Positions 30,080 through 42,099 are shown, numbered from the stretch's first letter. The stretch: 64,000 nucleotides of DNA from JAXGXJ01 sp963829545 (GCA_963829545.1 CAWHIX010000011.1:1-64000), one strand, 5' to 3'. Notes: generated from the sequence alone by a model not told the origin. A program made the numbers and translations.

Positions 30080-31062
30080 AGGCGGAATACCTTTCTTGCG
30101 TTTTCGCCCAGGACCGCCGCTCGGGAGACCGCGTCCAACCGACCCAACCCCTCCCGGTACCTTCTTGGGGGCAGGAGTGGGAAATCGCTCCCGAAAAGGA
30201 ACTTCCCGGCGCCCGCGCAGGCGACGGCCACCTCGTACACCTCTGGATCGTATAGGTAGGGCACGGCGGTGGTGTCGTAGTAGACGCGGGCGAGCGCCTG
30301 TCGCACCTCGGGCATCAGTTCGTAAAGGAAAAGTCCGCCCCCCATGTGGGCGAAGACGATGGTGAGGTCCGGGTGGGCCGAAGCGAAGGCGAAGCAGGCC
30401 TCGGGGGTGAAGCGCCCCTTGCCGGCATAGCCGTGTCCCACCGGCTCGTTGCTGTGGATGAGGAGCGGGAGGTCCCGCTCGGCGAGACAGGCAGCCACGT
30501 CCGTGACCCCGGGTCGAGAGTGGGCCCCCGGTCCTGCCGGGGCGCCGGCGGGCCGCGAGGCCGCGCCGGCGCCCCCACCGGCCGCCCCGATCCAATGGGC
30601 CGCGAAGCCCTGGCCGTCGGGAGCCAGCTCGCCGCAGCCTCTCAGGCCGGAGTCCAGGCAGCGCTCCAACTCGGCCACCGCCCCCGGCATCTCCGGGGAC
30701 ACGCAGCAGAGGCCCACGATACGTCCGGGATGGGTCTTCACCGCCTCGAGCACGTAGTCGTTCGTCAGGCGGCACAGGCCCTGGTCCCGGAAGGCGAAGC
30801 CGAACACCACGGCTGTTCCCACGCCGTCGGCGTCCATGGCTGCGACGACATCCTCAGCCGTGGCCATGGTGGCACCCGGCGAGGCGTAGAGGGATGCGAA
30901 CCACGGATCCCGGTCGAGGAACGAAGCCCGGTCGCGTATCAGTTCGGGCGGGAATACGTGCACGTGCGCGTCGACGATAGCGCCGCCGGACCCCTCCGAG
31001 GCGTCGGGCGAGCCGCCCCCCGCCTGCAGATCCTTCAGGCCGCCGGCGACTGAGTCAGGCAA
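30076..31062 (-). CDS. Amidohydrolase_2-family metal-dependent hydrolase
   Basis: About 328 residues, cytoplasmic. TIM-barrel amidohydrolase with IVDAHVHVFPP (metal-binding HxH), LLIHSNEPVGHGYAGKG, LTIVFAHMGGG and KFLFGSDFPLLPP (late metal Asp). These are marks of the ACMSD/TIM-barrel amidohydrolase_2 family; the substrate is unknown. The start is uncertain: TTG 31062 overlaps the ddl stop, and ATG 31098 would overlap more. A Gly/Ala/Pro-rich insertion near residue 165-190 is unusual and matches similar insertions in neighbouring genes. It is coupled to ddl upstream and larB downstream by overlaps. Confidence 0.82.
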   Translation of the reverse strand: MPDSVAGGLKDLQAGGGSPDASEGSGGAIVDAHVHVFPPELIRDRASFLDRDPWFASLYASPGATMATAEDVVAAMDADGVGTAVVFGFAFRDQGLCRLTNDYVLEAVKTHPGRIVGLCCVSPEMPGAVAELERCLDSGLRGCGELAPDGQGFAAHWIGAAGGGAGAASRPAGAPAGPGAHSRPGVTDVAACLAERDLPLLIHSNEPVGHGYAGKGRFTPEACFAFASAHPDLTIVFAHMGGGLFLYELMPEVRQALARVYYDTTAVPYLYDPEVYEVAVACAGAGKFLFGSDFPLLPPRRYREGLGRLDAVSRAAVLGENARKVFRL

Positions 31063-32011
31063 CGGCGGTGAGGAGGATGGTCTCCACCAGCTCTTCATAG
31101 GAGATCCCGGCCGCTTGGGCCTGGGCGGGCAGGTCGGAGAGTTCGGTCATGCCCGGCAGAGTGTTCACCTCGATAAACCAGGGTCTCCCCTCCCCATCGA
31201 CCATGATGTCGACACGGGCATAGCCCCGGCAGCCGATAGCGGCGAACGCGGCCAGGGCCACTTGCTGGGCTTCGGCGTACACCCTCGGCTCGAGTCGTGC
31301 CGGGAGGATGAACTCCGTCAGGCCTTCGGTGTACTTGGCCTCGAAGTCGTAGAAATCGTTCTTGGGCACCAGCTCGAGGATGGGCAGCGCCTCCGCTGCT
31401 CCCTCTCGTTCCAGCACCCCGACCGTGATCTCCGTGCCCGGGACGAAACGCTCCGCGAACATGGCTCCGAACTCAGCCTGACCGTGCCCGATGGCTCCCA
31501 GTAGCTCCCTATCGTCTTTGCACTTGAAGACTCCCAGGCTCGAACCCTCTTCCACGGGCTTGAGCATCACCGGGCAGCCAAGCTCGTCCTTGATACGGGC
31601 CGCCGCCGACCGCGGATTTTCGTCGGGGACGATCTCGCAATAGTCGGGGGTGGGAATGCCGCTTCCCCGCGCCACCTTCTTGGCGGCCGTCTTGTTCATC
31701 CCCAGGGCGGAGGCCAGGACTCCCGAGCCCGTATAGGGGATGCCCATCATCTCCAGGAGCCCCTGGATGGTGCCGTCCTCCCCGTAGCGGCCGTGCAGGG
31801 CCAGGAAGGCCACCTCGATGCCTTCTTCGTCGAGCCGCTGGGCCACGTCACGCACAGCGTCGATAGGCACGGCGCGGAAGCCGCGAGACTGCAGGGCCCG
31901 GAGACAGTTCCGTCCCGAGAGTAGGGAGATCTCCCTCTCGCCGGACAGCCCGCCCATGAGCACTCCGATGGTCTTGGTGAGGAGGGTGGAGCGGTCGATG
32001 CGTGTATCCAT
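31055..32011 (-). CDS. ddl: D-alanine--D-alanine ligase
   Basis: 318 residues, complete and in one frame. ATP-grasp enzyme making the D-Ala-D-Ala dipeptide for peptidoglycan. N-terminal GVLMGGLSGEREISLLSG, LHGRYGEDGTIQGLLEMMGI and GSGVLASALGMNKTAAK are typical. VMLKPVEEGSSLGVFK marks the ATP-binding region, and CRGYARVDIMVD with WFIEVNTLPGMTELS carries the Mg ligands. ATG 32011 has no ribosome-binding site. TACAGT lies seven bases upstream, so the mRNA may be leaderless. Confidence 0.95.
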   Translation of the reverse strand: MDTRIDRSTLLTKTIGVLMGGLSGEREISLLSGRNCLRALQSRGFRAVPIDAVRDVAQRLDEEGIEVAFLALHGRYGEDGTIQGLLEMMGIPYTGSGVLASALGMNKTAAKKVARGSGIPTPDYCEIVPDENPRSAAARIKDELGCPVMLKPVEEGSSLGVFKCKDDRELLGAIGHGQAEFGAMFAERFVPGTEITVGVLEREGAAEALPILELVPKNDFYDFEAKYTEGLTEFILPARLEPRVYAEAQQVALAAFAAIGCRGYARVDIMVDGEGRPWFIEVNTLPGMTELSDLPAQAQAAGISYEELVETILLTAVA

Positions 32012-32018
32012 GCGGGGA

Positions 32019-32024
32019 ACTGTA
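32019..32024 (-). promoter_or_regulatory. Possible -10 element for leaderless ddl mRNA
   Basis: TACAGT on the minus strand, seven bases before the ddl ATG, fits the actinobacterial TANNNT -10 motif placed so that transcription begins at or next to the start codon. No clear -35 element. Confidence 0.4.
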
Positions 32025-32039
32025 CCACAGCCGTTCTAG

Positions 32040-32093
32040 CCCCAGACATCATGGGGCCCTGCCCAAAAAGCAGGCACCCCACGACGTCTGGGG
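32040..32093 (-). terminator. Long hairpin between the GGDEF-like gene and ddl
   Basis: Arms of 24 bases (32040-32063 and 32070-32093) with a six-base loop pair almost fully; read on the minus strand the right arm begins CCCCAGAC and the left arm ends GTCTGGGG. There is no T-run after it. It probably insulates ddl from upstream transcription. Confidence 0.55.
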
Positions 32094-32126
32094 GAGGGGG
32101 AGGGTGTCTCTAGATGGGCTCTGGGA

Positions 32127-33126
32127 TCAGCCCACCGCCGTTCGCGCCTCGTCAGGCACCGCCGCCGCGACGCGCCTGGATCCAGAGCCGGAGGAAGGGA
32201 CCACCCGGACGGCCAGGCGAGAACCGCTCACACGACGGAAGGCCTCGGTGCTGCGGGTACCGTTCTCCGCCGCATAGAGGAGATCGTCCGCATTGAGACC
32301 GTCCGCCGGGGCGGACGCCCATCCCACGACGCACTCCACTCGGCGACCTTCGATCAGATGCTCGCAGGTCTTCCGGCCCAACCTCATGGCCATGCCCTCC
32401 ACGTCGTAGGGCTCGTTCCAGTCGCCGGACAGGGCCCGCGAGCGCGAGGGCGCGTCCTCCACCTCGAACAGGAAGGCCACGCGACCGTGGCCCGAGGTAG
32501 AACAGGTCCGCCTCGGGTCCCAGATGGCGTGCGCCCCGCCGGCCCACGGCCGCCAGCATGCGTGCCGCCGACTCGGACCCGTAATAGGCGACGGCCTCAT
32601 CGTAGCGGAGGACGCGGAGCACGACGAGACAGAAGCGACTCCCGTCGATCGTGAAGCGACTCAAGCGCGCACGCACGGCGCGCTCCAGCACCATCTGGGG
32701 ACTGAGGACGCCGGCCCTCCCTCCCTGGTCTCTCTGTCCGCAGGCAGGCGCCAGGGCGTTGGTCTTACGTGGGGCGTGACCCCGGTCGGCGGCGTATGTG
32801 ATGCCCATCCCGGCGCCAAAGACGAGCACGATGAGAGCGCGGAGGCTCAGGTCGGAGGTCCACACGAGCAGCGGAAGTAGCACCACGGCGTCGGTGAGGC
32901 ACAGAAGGAAGCCCAACCGCCTGTCCTGCGAATAAGTGGCGGTGAGACGCAGAGCCCAGAAGGAGTACAACGTCACGAACGCGGCATAGACCACCCACAC
33001 GGCGGTAGAACGCACACCGATCATGCCGGGAAGAACGATGGTGAGAAGGGCAAGGATTGGGAGCCTGAACCGAGCCTTGTGTTGCTCGGTGATGCGCGTG
33101 CGGGGTGCTGTGCGCTCACTTGTCAT
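32127..33126 (-). CDS. Membrane protein with degenerate GGDEF domain (one frameshift)
   Basis: About 332 residues. The N-terminal 130 residues hold about four to five membrane helices (FRLPILALLTIVLPGMIGV, AVWVVYAAFVTLYSFWAL, LGFLLCLTDAVVLLPLLVW, ALIVLVFGAGMGITY). The C-terminal domain has the layout of a diguanylate cyclase (RFCLVVLRVLRYDEAVAYYG at the start, VGWASAPADGLNADDLLYAA at the end). At the active-site hairpin LGHGRVAFLFEV replaces GGDEF, so cyclase activity is unlikely. A frameshift near 32490 joins the two halves. The start is ATG 33126. Confidence 0.7.
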
Positions 33127-33138
33127 AACTTCACTATC

Positions 33139-33167
33139 AGTGTAAGAGAGCGCACCCCGTTTTGCAA
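33139..33167 (-). promoter_or_regulatory. Sigma-A-type promoter of the GGDEF-like gene
   Basis: TTGCAA (33162-33167), 17-base spacer, TACACT (33139-33144) on the minus strand. Expected transcription start is about six bases before ATG 33126, leaving almost no leader. The remaining sequence to 33365 is relatively AT-rich near 33170-33220 and holds no gene that I can support. Confidence 0.65.
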
Positions 33168-33365
33168 TAGGTGTTGCTAAAGATTCTTTCTGAAATGCGA
33201 ATATTCCCTAAGAGCGGAAAAGCGGCGCAGAAATCCGCTGGTGGAGTATGAAGACGCGTGACGGGGGCGTGGCGGGTCGTACGACCAACTGGGGCTCAGA
33301 TTTCGCTCAGACGATAAGAAGGATCGCGGAGGGAGCGGAAGGGTCTGTTAGTGCCCGGACGTGCC

Positions 33366-33794
33366 TCAGGGAACGAGCAGGATGGGCACCGCGATGTTGC
33401 GGGCCACGCGGTCGCTGACGCTGCCCAGAACGAGGTCCTTCGGCTCGACACGGCCTCTGCGACCCATGACCACCAGATCCGCGCGACTGGCGGCCGCCTC
33501 GGCGACCACGGTCTCGGCGGGGTTACCGATGGCTACCTTGACCTCGGCACCGACTCCCTGCTCTTTCAGAAAGGCTACGCTCGTGCCCAGGGCCTCATCC
33601 GCCATACGTTCGACGTATTGCTCGACCGTCTGCCCGTGCAGCTTGGCCGCCGTCACCACGTGCTGGGGGATGGGCACCGCCGTCATCAGGATGAGTTCCG
33701 CCCCGTAGCGCGTGGCCAAGTCGGCTGCTGCCGTCACACCCCGCAACGACACGTCGGTGCCGTCAGAAGCGACGAGGATGCGACTGACGATCAA
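33366..33794 (-). CDS. Universal stress protein (UspA family)
   Basis: 142 residues. TTG 33794 is chosen for GGAGG seven bases upstream; longer versions read into the tRNA. Single Usp domain starting LIVSRILVASDGTDVSLRGV, with the nucleotide-binding motif GRRG-9-GSVS (in VVMGRRGRVEPKDLVLGSVS) and C-terminus IAVPILLVP. The intact motif predicts an ATP-binding type. The gene starts 52 bases after tRNA-Ala on the same strand with no clear terminator between, so it may be read through from the tRNA promoter. Confidence 0.9.
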   Translation of the reverse strand: MIVSRILVASDGTDVSLRGVTAAADLATRYGAELILMTAVPIPQHVVTAAKLHGQTVEQYVERMADEALGTSVAFLKEQGVGAEVKVAIGNPAETVVAEAAASRADLVVMGRRGRVEPKDLVLGSVSDRVARNIAVPILLVP

Positions 33795-33846
33795 CTTAGA
33801 TCCTCCCGTGACTTCGATGACGTGACCTCCGATGTTACTGCCAAAG

Positions 33847-33919
33847 TGGAGGATACCGGGGTCGAACCGGCGACCTCCGCCGTGCAAAGGCGGCGCTCTC
33901 CCAACTGAGCTAATCCCCC
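33847..33919 (-). tRNA. tRNA-Ala (anticodon TGC)
   Basis: 73 bases fold as a full cloverleaf. The acceptor is GGGGGAT/ATCCTCC, the anticodon stem CCGCC/GGCGG with loop TTTGCAC, the T-loop TTCGACC and the discriminator A. The 3' CCA is not encoded. Confidence 0.96.
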
Positions 33920-33970
33920 ACGAGCGATGGTCCGAGACGTGTGGGCCGGGGCAGTACCAGACGGGGTCGA

Positions 33971-34047
<77 letters not shown>

Positions 34048-34057
34048 ACGAGCGGCA

Positions 34058-34085
34058 AGTTTACCGGCATTCCCACTGATGTCAA
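34058..34085 (-). promoter_or_regulatory. Promoter of the tRNA-Ile/tRNA-Ala unit
   Basis: TTGACA (34080-34085), 16-base spacer, TAAACT (34058-34063) on the minus strand. Expected start is about four bases before the tRNA-Ile 5' end. Strong consensus match, as expected for stable RNA. Confidence 0.85.
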
Positions 34086-34188
34086 GGAAAGCTGGGAGCC
34101 GTGGAAGGCACCCACGGAGGGCCATCTGGCGTTTTCTCTGCAGCCCGGGCGGGGTAAGCTAGAGAGGACCAGACAAGCGAGGAGTACC

Positions 34189-34673
34189 ATGCAGGGCTTC
34201 GACAAAGTGGAGGTCTACGGCATCAGTTTCGATGTCGCGAGCAAGCAGCCCATCGTCCTCCTGAAGGTCGAGGGCAAGAATCGCTTCCTGCCCATATGGA
34301 TCGGCCATCCGGAAGCCGCCGCCATCCTCATGAAGCTGCAAAAGGCGGAACTGCCTCGCCCCATGACCCACGACCTGCTGGCCTCCGTGGTGGAGCACCT
34401 CTCCGCCAGCGTCGCCCGGGTCCTCGTCACCGAACTCCGCGAGAACACCTTTTACGCAGTCCTCCAACTCGACGCGGCCGGCGAGGAGATACAGGTAGAT
34501 TCGCGCCCGTCCGATGCCATCGCCTTGGCGGTGCGCACCGAAGCTCCCATCTTCGTCTCCACCGAGTTGTTGGAGACGAACGGCATCGAGTTCGAGCAGG
34601 AAGTGGGCGACGTAGAAGACATAGTCAAGGAGTTCAGGAGTTCCTCGACGAGGTCTCACCCGAGGACTTCTGA
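34189..34673 (+). CDS. Bifunctional nuclease (BFN/DUF151) domain protein
   Basis: 161 residues. ATG 34189 has GAGGAG five bases upstream. The BFN domain motifs are VEVYGISFDVASKQPIVLLK, LPIWIGHPEAAAI, MTHDLLASVVEHL and SRPSDAIALAVRTEAPIFVS. The C-terminus EFLDEVSPEDF is standard for the family and lies in the next frame, so one inserted or lost base near 34640 is likely. The uncorrected frame would run on to give a longer, unrelated tail. BFN domains are linked to nuclease activity on RNA and DNA in plants; the bacterial role is unclear. Confidence 0.88.
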
Positions 34674-34682
34674 GACCGCGGG

Positions 34683-34700
34683 GGAGAGGCATCCCTCTCC
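34683..34700. terminator. Small hairpin between convergent genes
   Basis: GGAGAGG-CATC-CCTCTCC, a perfect 7-bp stem, 10 bases after the BFN stop and 17 before the stop of the convergent chorismate-mutase-like gene. No T-run. Confidence 0.4.
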
Positions 34701-34716
34701 AGCAGCGCGGTGCGGG

Positions 34717-35016
34717 TCACTCGTCCTTTTTCAGCCCCGCCGCGGCAGCGTCCCTCTTGGCTACCTCCAGGATGACCGTGTAGACCTCGCGCAGACCCTC
34801 GTTGGAGAGCGGTCCCCGGTTGGCGCGGCACAGGTAGGTGACCACCCAGTCTTCCTGAGCGGGGTCGTAGAAGCTCAAGCCGTGCGCGTCTTTGTAGTCT
34901 TTGAGGCTTTTCACCAGCTTGACCCGCTTGTTCAGGGCCTCGAGTATCTTGAGGTCGTTGTCGGAAATCTGTTCCCGGTACTGCTTGACGACCGGGTCGG
35001 TGGCGGGGGTAGACAC
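34717..35016 (-). CDS. Chorismate mutase type II-like protein
   Basis: 99 residues. GTG 35016 has AAGGAGG seven bases upstream. An all-alpha AroQ-type fold is suggested by YREQISDNDLKILEALNKRV, LVKSLKDYKDAHGLSFYDP and the C-terminal helix LREVYTVILEVAKRDA. The first Arg, the second helix Arg and the Lys of the active site are present. At the place of the usual Arg in D-P-x-R-E the sequence is DPAQEDW, so catalysis may be weak or lost. Similar small AroQ-like proteins of unclear role occur in actinobacteria. It is downstream of the CobB-like gene. Confidence 0.7.
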   Translation of the reverse strand: MSTPATDPVVKQYREQISDNDLKILEALNKRVKLVKSLKDYKDAHGLSFYDPAQEDWVVTYLCRANRGPLSNEGLREVYTVILEVAKRDAAAAGLKKDE

Positions 35017-35085
35017 GGGATGTCCTCCTTGGCGCCGGTCGGCCGGCTCCACGACGATCGGGCTCGACAGTGCTGCAGCGGTATG

Positions 35086-36443
35086 TTACCCGGAGACGCG
35101 GCCGTTGTGTTCGGCGGAGTAGCGCGCGCAGCGGCGGACGAACCTGTCCCCACGATCCGGCACGCCCGCCAGATGGACGAACGCCCGCGAACACAGGAGC
35201 GTGTCGGTCATGGCACCGTCGGGGACGCCATGCGCCGCGCCCGCCGGCCGAATGCTGAACGGTGCGTCACCCTCCCGAGATGGCCGCGGCATCTCGAATT
35301 CGGTGCCCACCCACCCGGTCGGCCCGTCGCCGGCCGAGAAAGCACGTTGTCGCGCTGCACCGTGACGCGCACGTAGGCGGCGCTCTCCAGATCCCAGAGG
35401 ATCTCGCCGTGCTGAGGCAGGATCCCGCTCAGCATCGCCGTCCGCCCCAGCGAGTCCTGCACCTTCTCCAGCAGGTAGAGCATGCCGCCGCCGAGGGCGA
35501 CCGTGGGCAGTCCCTCCTCGACCCGCTGCCGGATATCGCGTATGAGCGCGTGGTTGGCGGCCAACGAGGTCAGGTCGGCGGGCCAGATGGTCCCGGCCAA
35601 GATGAGGCCGCTGGTATCTGGAGGCAGAGCTTCGTCTTCAATAAGGTCGAGACGCTGCACGCGGGCTCCGGCGGAGCGCAACACCTCGATGGAATCCCGA
35701 CTCCAGGGGGTGAACCCCCGACCACCGGCCACCAGCACGAGGGGTCCGCCCCCTCCGCGATCGGTCAACCACGTCTGGGGAGAGAGAAACCCCCGCTGCC
35801 CGGCCAGGGTCTGTAGCTCAGAGATGTCCACTTGGCGGGCCACTCCCTCGAGAAATGACGCCTCCAGTGGTAGCCCCCAGGGTCCCGGAGCCATCGCCTC
35901 CCAGCCCGGCCCCTCCGAGTGCATCAGGCAACCGACGACGGGCACGCCCTGCGCCCGGCATGCTCCCCGCAGCACGTCGCACTGCTCGGCGTCCGCCAGC
36001 CCCGACAGCAGTACACCCGCCAGGTTGACATCGGCGAGTTCGGTCTTCAGCCCCCCCAGTAGGGCCCGGAGGGCGGAGCCCCATCCGCGGCAGTCCATGA
36101 CCACCACCACGGGGCAGTCGAGGAGGATGGCGACTTCGGTGGGCGCCCACCCGGCTCCTTCCCGCCGGTCCAGGACCCCCGTGCTCGAGGAGAGCAGGGA
36201 GAGGTCGGCTCCCCGCGTGGCCACATCGTACAGAGCGACCAGAGATTCCGAGTCGTACAGCGCCGGGTCGAGGAAGGCGGCTCCCTCCCAGCGATCCCAG
36301 GAGGACGCTGCTGGAAGCGGGCCCAGGTGGTGATAGCGCACACGCTGACCCTGCGCGGTCGCCAGCTCCGCCACGGCCGAAGCGACGGCGTTGGCCAAGC
36401 CCGTCGAATGCGTCGGGACCAGCATGATCCGGGGTACGGACAC
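35086..36443 (-). CDS. CobB/CbiA-like amidotransferase-fold protein with degenerate active sites
   Basis: About 452 residues. GTG 36443 has AAAGGGAGG upstream. The N-terminal half resembles the ATPase part of cobyrinic acid a,c-diamide synthase. The P-loop position reads PTHSTGLANAVASAVAEL instead of a GxGKTT motif, followed by EVAILLDCPVVVVMDCRGWG and LAGVLLSGL. The C-terminal half is a class I glutamine amidotransferase-like domain (LVLVAGGRGFTPWS, SGLILAGTIWP), with VALGGGMLYL where CobB has the catalytic Cys (C-G-G). Both catalytic motifs therefore appear lost. A frameshift near 35335 joins the last 80 residues, which end RYSAEHNGRVSG at TAA 35086. The role is unknown. Confidence 0.65.
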
Positions 36444-36532
36444 AAGGCCTCCCTTTGGTCCACCACCGTCGGCGCAACACACGTGCGGCGGCATCCGCCA
36501 TCCGACCGCGCCTGTGGAACCGGGCTCTGCGG

Positions 36533-37213
36533 CTAAGAACGCCGGCTTATGAGGATAAGCCGCACCAGCTGCAGGATGGCCATCAAGGCCGCGGCGACGT
36601 AGGTGAGCGCTGCGGCGCTCAAGACTTTCTTCGCCCCTGCCAATTCGTCGGCGACGAGGATACTCCTGTCAGAAAGCTGAGCCATCGCCAGCCGAGACGC
36701 GTTCAATTCCACAGGCAGAGTCACCACGGTGAAGAGCACGGCGGCCGCGTAGAGCACGATCCCCACGTTCATCATGAAGTTGTTGCGGAAGAAGAACAGC
36801 CCCACAAAGAACAGGATGAAGCCCAGGTTGGTCCCGATGTTCGCCACCGGCACGAGACTGCTGCGCAGCCGGAAGGGGAGGTACCCGGTAGCGTGCTGCA
36901 TGGCGTGGCCCACCTCGTGGGCGGCGACGCCGAGCGCGGCCAAAGAGTTGCTGTTGCCGACATCAGGACTCAAGGTGAGCGAGCGGGAGCGGGGGTCGTA
37001 ATGATCCGAAAGCCGGCCACCGGCCACGCTCACGCCCACAGCGGAGAGACCGGCGGAATCGAGCAGCAGGCGCGCTCCTTGCGCGCCCGTGAGGCCCCGG
37101 GCGGACGGGATCTGCGAGTAACGGTTGAAGCTGGACTTCACCTTCACCTGGGCATAGATCCCCAGGGCAAGGGCCGGCACCAGCAGGATCAGCGACCAGT
37201 ACCAGAGAAACAT
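36533..37213 (-). CDS. Membrane zinc metallopeptidase (PF04298/YugP family)
   Basis: 226 residues, intact. ATG 37213 with AGGAG eight bases upstream. N-terminal helix (WYWSLILLVPALALGIYAQV), SRSLTLSPDVGNSNSLAALG leading to the zinc site AHEVGHAMQHATGY, then three further membrane helices (FILFFVGLFFF, VGIVLYAAAVLFTVVTLPV, ALTYVAAALMAILQLVRLIL). ELNASRLAM supplies a downstream acidic residue. This is the standard layout and length for the family. The substrate is unknown; a membrane protein quality-control role is possible. Confidence 0.92.
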   Translation of the reverse strand: MFLWYWSLILLVPALALGIYAQVKVKSSFNRYSQIPSARGLTGAQGARLLLDSAGLSAVGVSVAGGRLSDHYDPRSRSLTLSPDVGNSNSLAALGVAAHEVGHAMQHATGYLPFRLRSSLVPVANIGTNLGFILFFVGLFFFRNNFMMNVGIVLYAAAVLFTVVTLPVELNASRLAMAQLSDRSILVADELAGAKKVLSAAALTYVAAALMAILQLVRLILISRRS

Positions 37214-37334
37214 CTATGCACTCCTAAGGTCTGAGCTACGACCGAGCACGTGTTCGTGCACACGAATGATACAGCCTCTGCATAAGGCCCGTGTTCCAGG
37301 TCGCACCGGCCGGCACCCCGTGCCACAGCTCGCC

Positions 37335-39975
<2,641 letters not shown>

Positions 39976-39983
<8 letters not shown>

Positions 39984-42099
39984 CGAGCGTCCTCACGTAG
40001 CGGGCGTTCTCCGTGATGAAATCGCGTCGCGGCTCCACCTTGTCGCCCATGAGCGTGGTGAAGACCTCGTCGGCCAGGGCGGCGTCGTCCACGGTCACCT
40101 GCAGCAGCGTGCGCCTATCGGGGTTCATGGTGGTCTCCCAGAGCTGCTCCGGGTTCATCTCCCCCAGACCCTTGAAGCGCTGCATGGTGATCCCCGTGCG
40201 CCCGATCCGCTCCAAGAGCTGTTCCAGTTGAGCGTCGTTGAAAGCGTAGTAGTCCTGCCGCTTCTGTGTCACCCGGTAGAGCGGCGGTTGGGCGATATAC
40301 ACGAACCCGGCGTCGATCAGCTCGACCATGTTGCGGAACAGGAAAGTGAGGATGAGGGTGCGGATGTGCGCCCCGTCGACGTCGGCGTCGGTCATGATGA
40401 TGAGCTTGTGGTAGCGGGCGGAGGTGAGATCGAACTCCTCGGCCAGGCTGGTCCCGCAGGCGCTGATGATGGACTGGATCTCGGTGTTGGAGAGGATCTT
40501 GTTCAGACGGGCCTTCTCCACGTTGATGATCTTGCCGCGCAGGGGCAGGATGGCCTGGAAACTACGGTCGCGGGCCTGCTTGGCGGAACCGCCGGCGGAG
40601 TCGCCCTCTACCAGGTAGAGCTCGCACGAGGCTGGGTCGCGGATGGAGCAGTCGGCCAGCTTGCCCGGGAGCGTCGTGTTCTCCAGAACGCTCTTGCGTC
40701 GGGTGAGGTCCCGCGCCTTGCGGGCGGCCATGCGGGCGTGGGCCGCCTGCACGGTCTTGCTGATGATCTGGCGGCCGTCGGAGGGGTTCTCCTCCAGGAA
40801 CTCGGCGAACTTCTGACCCACCACACCCTCGACGAAGCCCCGGATCTCGGAGTTGCCCAGCTTGGTCTTGGTCTGGCCTTCGAACTGCGGCTCGCGCAGC
40901 TTGACGCTCAGGATGGCAACCAAGCCCTCGCGCACGTCCTCGCCGCTGAGGTTGTCCTCTTTCTCCTTGAGGAACCCCTTGGAGCGGGCGTAGTCGTTGA
41001 TGCTGCGGGTGAGCGCGGCGCGGAATCCGGAGAGGTGTGTGCCTCCCTCGTGGGTGTTGATGTTGTTGGCGAAGGAGAAGACATTGTCGTTGTATCCGGC
41101 GTTCCACTGCATGGCCAGCTCGACGTAGTAGTCGGCCTCTTCGCCCTCGAAGTGGATGATGCGGGGATGGATGGGGTCCTTGTGCGTGTTGATGTGCTTG
41201 ACGAAATCCACGATGCCGCCGTCGTAGCAGTAGGCGACGGTGCGGGGGCCCGCCGAGGTCTTGGCCGCCGTAGTCCCGTCGCCGGCACCCTCGGTCGCGC
41301 AAGAGGAGGCCGCGATCGCAGTGCCCCCCGTGGCAGGCTTGGCGGTGGCCTTCGCTCCGCCGGACTTCTCGTCGCCGCCTTCGCCGTCCCCGTCGTCGTC
41401 TGCCTCGTAGGCCGGATACTCACGGGTGGAGTCGAGAGAGCCGAGTGCATCGGCCTCGCCCGCGCTTTCGCGCTCGTCGGTGAGGGTGATGCGGAGCGAG
41501 CGGTTGAGGAAGGCGACCTCCCGCAACCTCTGGGCCAGCGTGCTGAAGTTGAAATCGAGATCGTCGAAGATCTGCGTGTCGGCCAGGTAGTGCACCGTGG
41601 TCCCCGTCCGGTCGCCGCACTCACCCATCGGTTCCAAGTCGGTGACGGGTATGCCCCGGTTGTAGGTCTGCCGGTAGCGCTCACCGTCACGGCACACCTC
41701 GACGACGAGCCACTCGGACAGGGCGTTGACCACGCTGACGCCCACGCCGTGCAGTCCGCCCGAGACCTTGTAGCCCTGCCCGCCGAACTTGCCGCCGGCG
41801 TGGAGCTTGGTCATGACGATCTCGACGGCAGGACGGTTGTTCTGCTCGGGCATGATTCCAACGGGGATGCCCCGGCCGTTGTCGACGACGCGCACCGACG
41901 AATCGGGGCAGATGGTGATGTCGATGCTGGTGCAGTAGCCGGCCAGAGCCTCGTCTACTGAGTTGTCGACCACCTCGTACACGAGATGGTGCAGGCCTCT
42001 GTGCCCGGTCGACCCGATGTACATACCCGGCCGCTTGCGAACCGGCTCCAGACCTTCCAGTACCTGGATGTCACCTGCGTCGTATGACTGCTCTGCCAA
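39976..42099 (-). CDS. gyrB: DNA gyrase subunit B
   Basis: 707 residues. TTG 42099 begins LAEQSYDAGDIQVLEGLEPV, with AGAGAGG about ten bases upstream; longer N-termini are out of keeping with the family. ATPase motifs are VVDNSVDEALAGY, VVDNGRGIPVG and GGLHGVGVSVVNALS. The TOPRIM part has ELYLVEGDSAGGSAKQARDR and IMTDADVDGAHIRTL, and the tail is VTQKRQDYYAFND. About 77 acidic, Gly- and Ala-rich residues are inserted between ITLTDERES and YCYDGGIVDFVKHIN (DNA 41245-41475). Mycobacterial GyrB has a shorter insertion at the same point. Cys residues and a KATAKPATGG stretch lie in the insertion. Confidence 0.96.

Noticed and set aside
29147..30775. A 542-codon frame extending larB upstream over the amidohydrolase gene
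   Set aside because: The upstream part is a shadow of the amidohydrolase in another frame; GTG 30079 with the GTGA overlap is the natural start.
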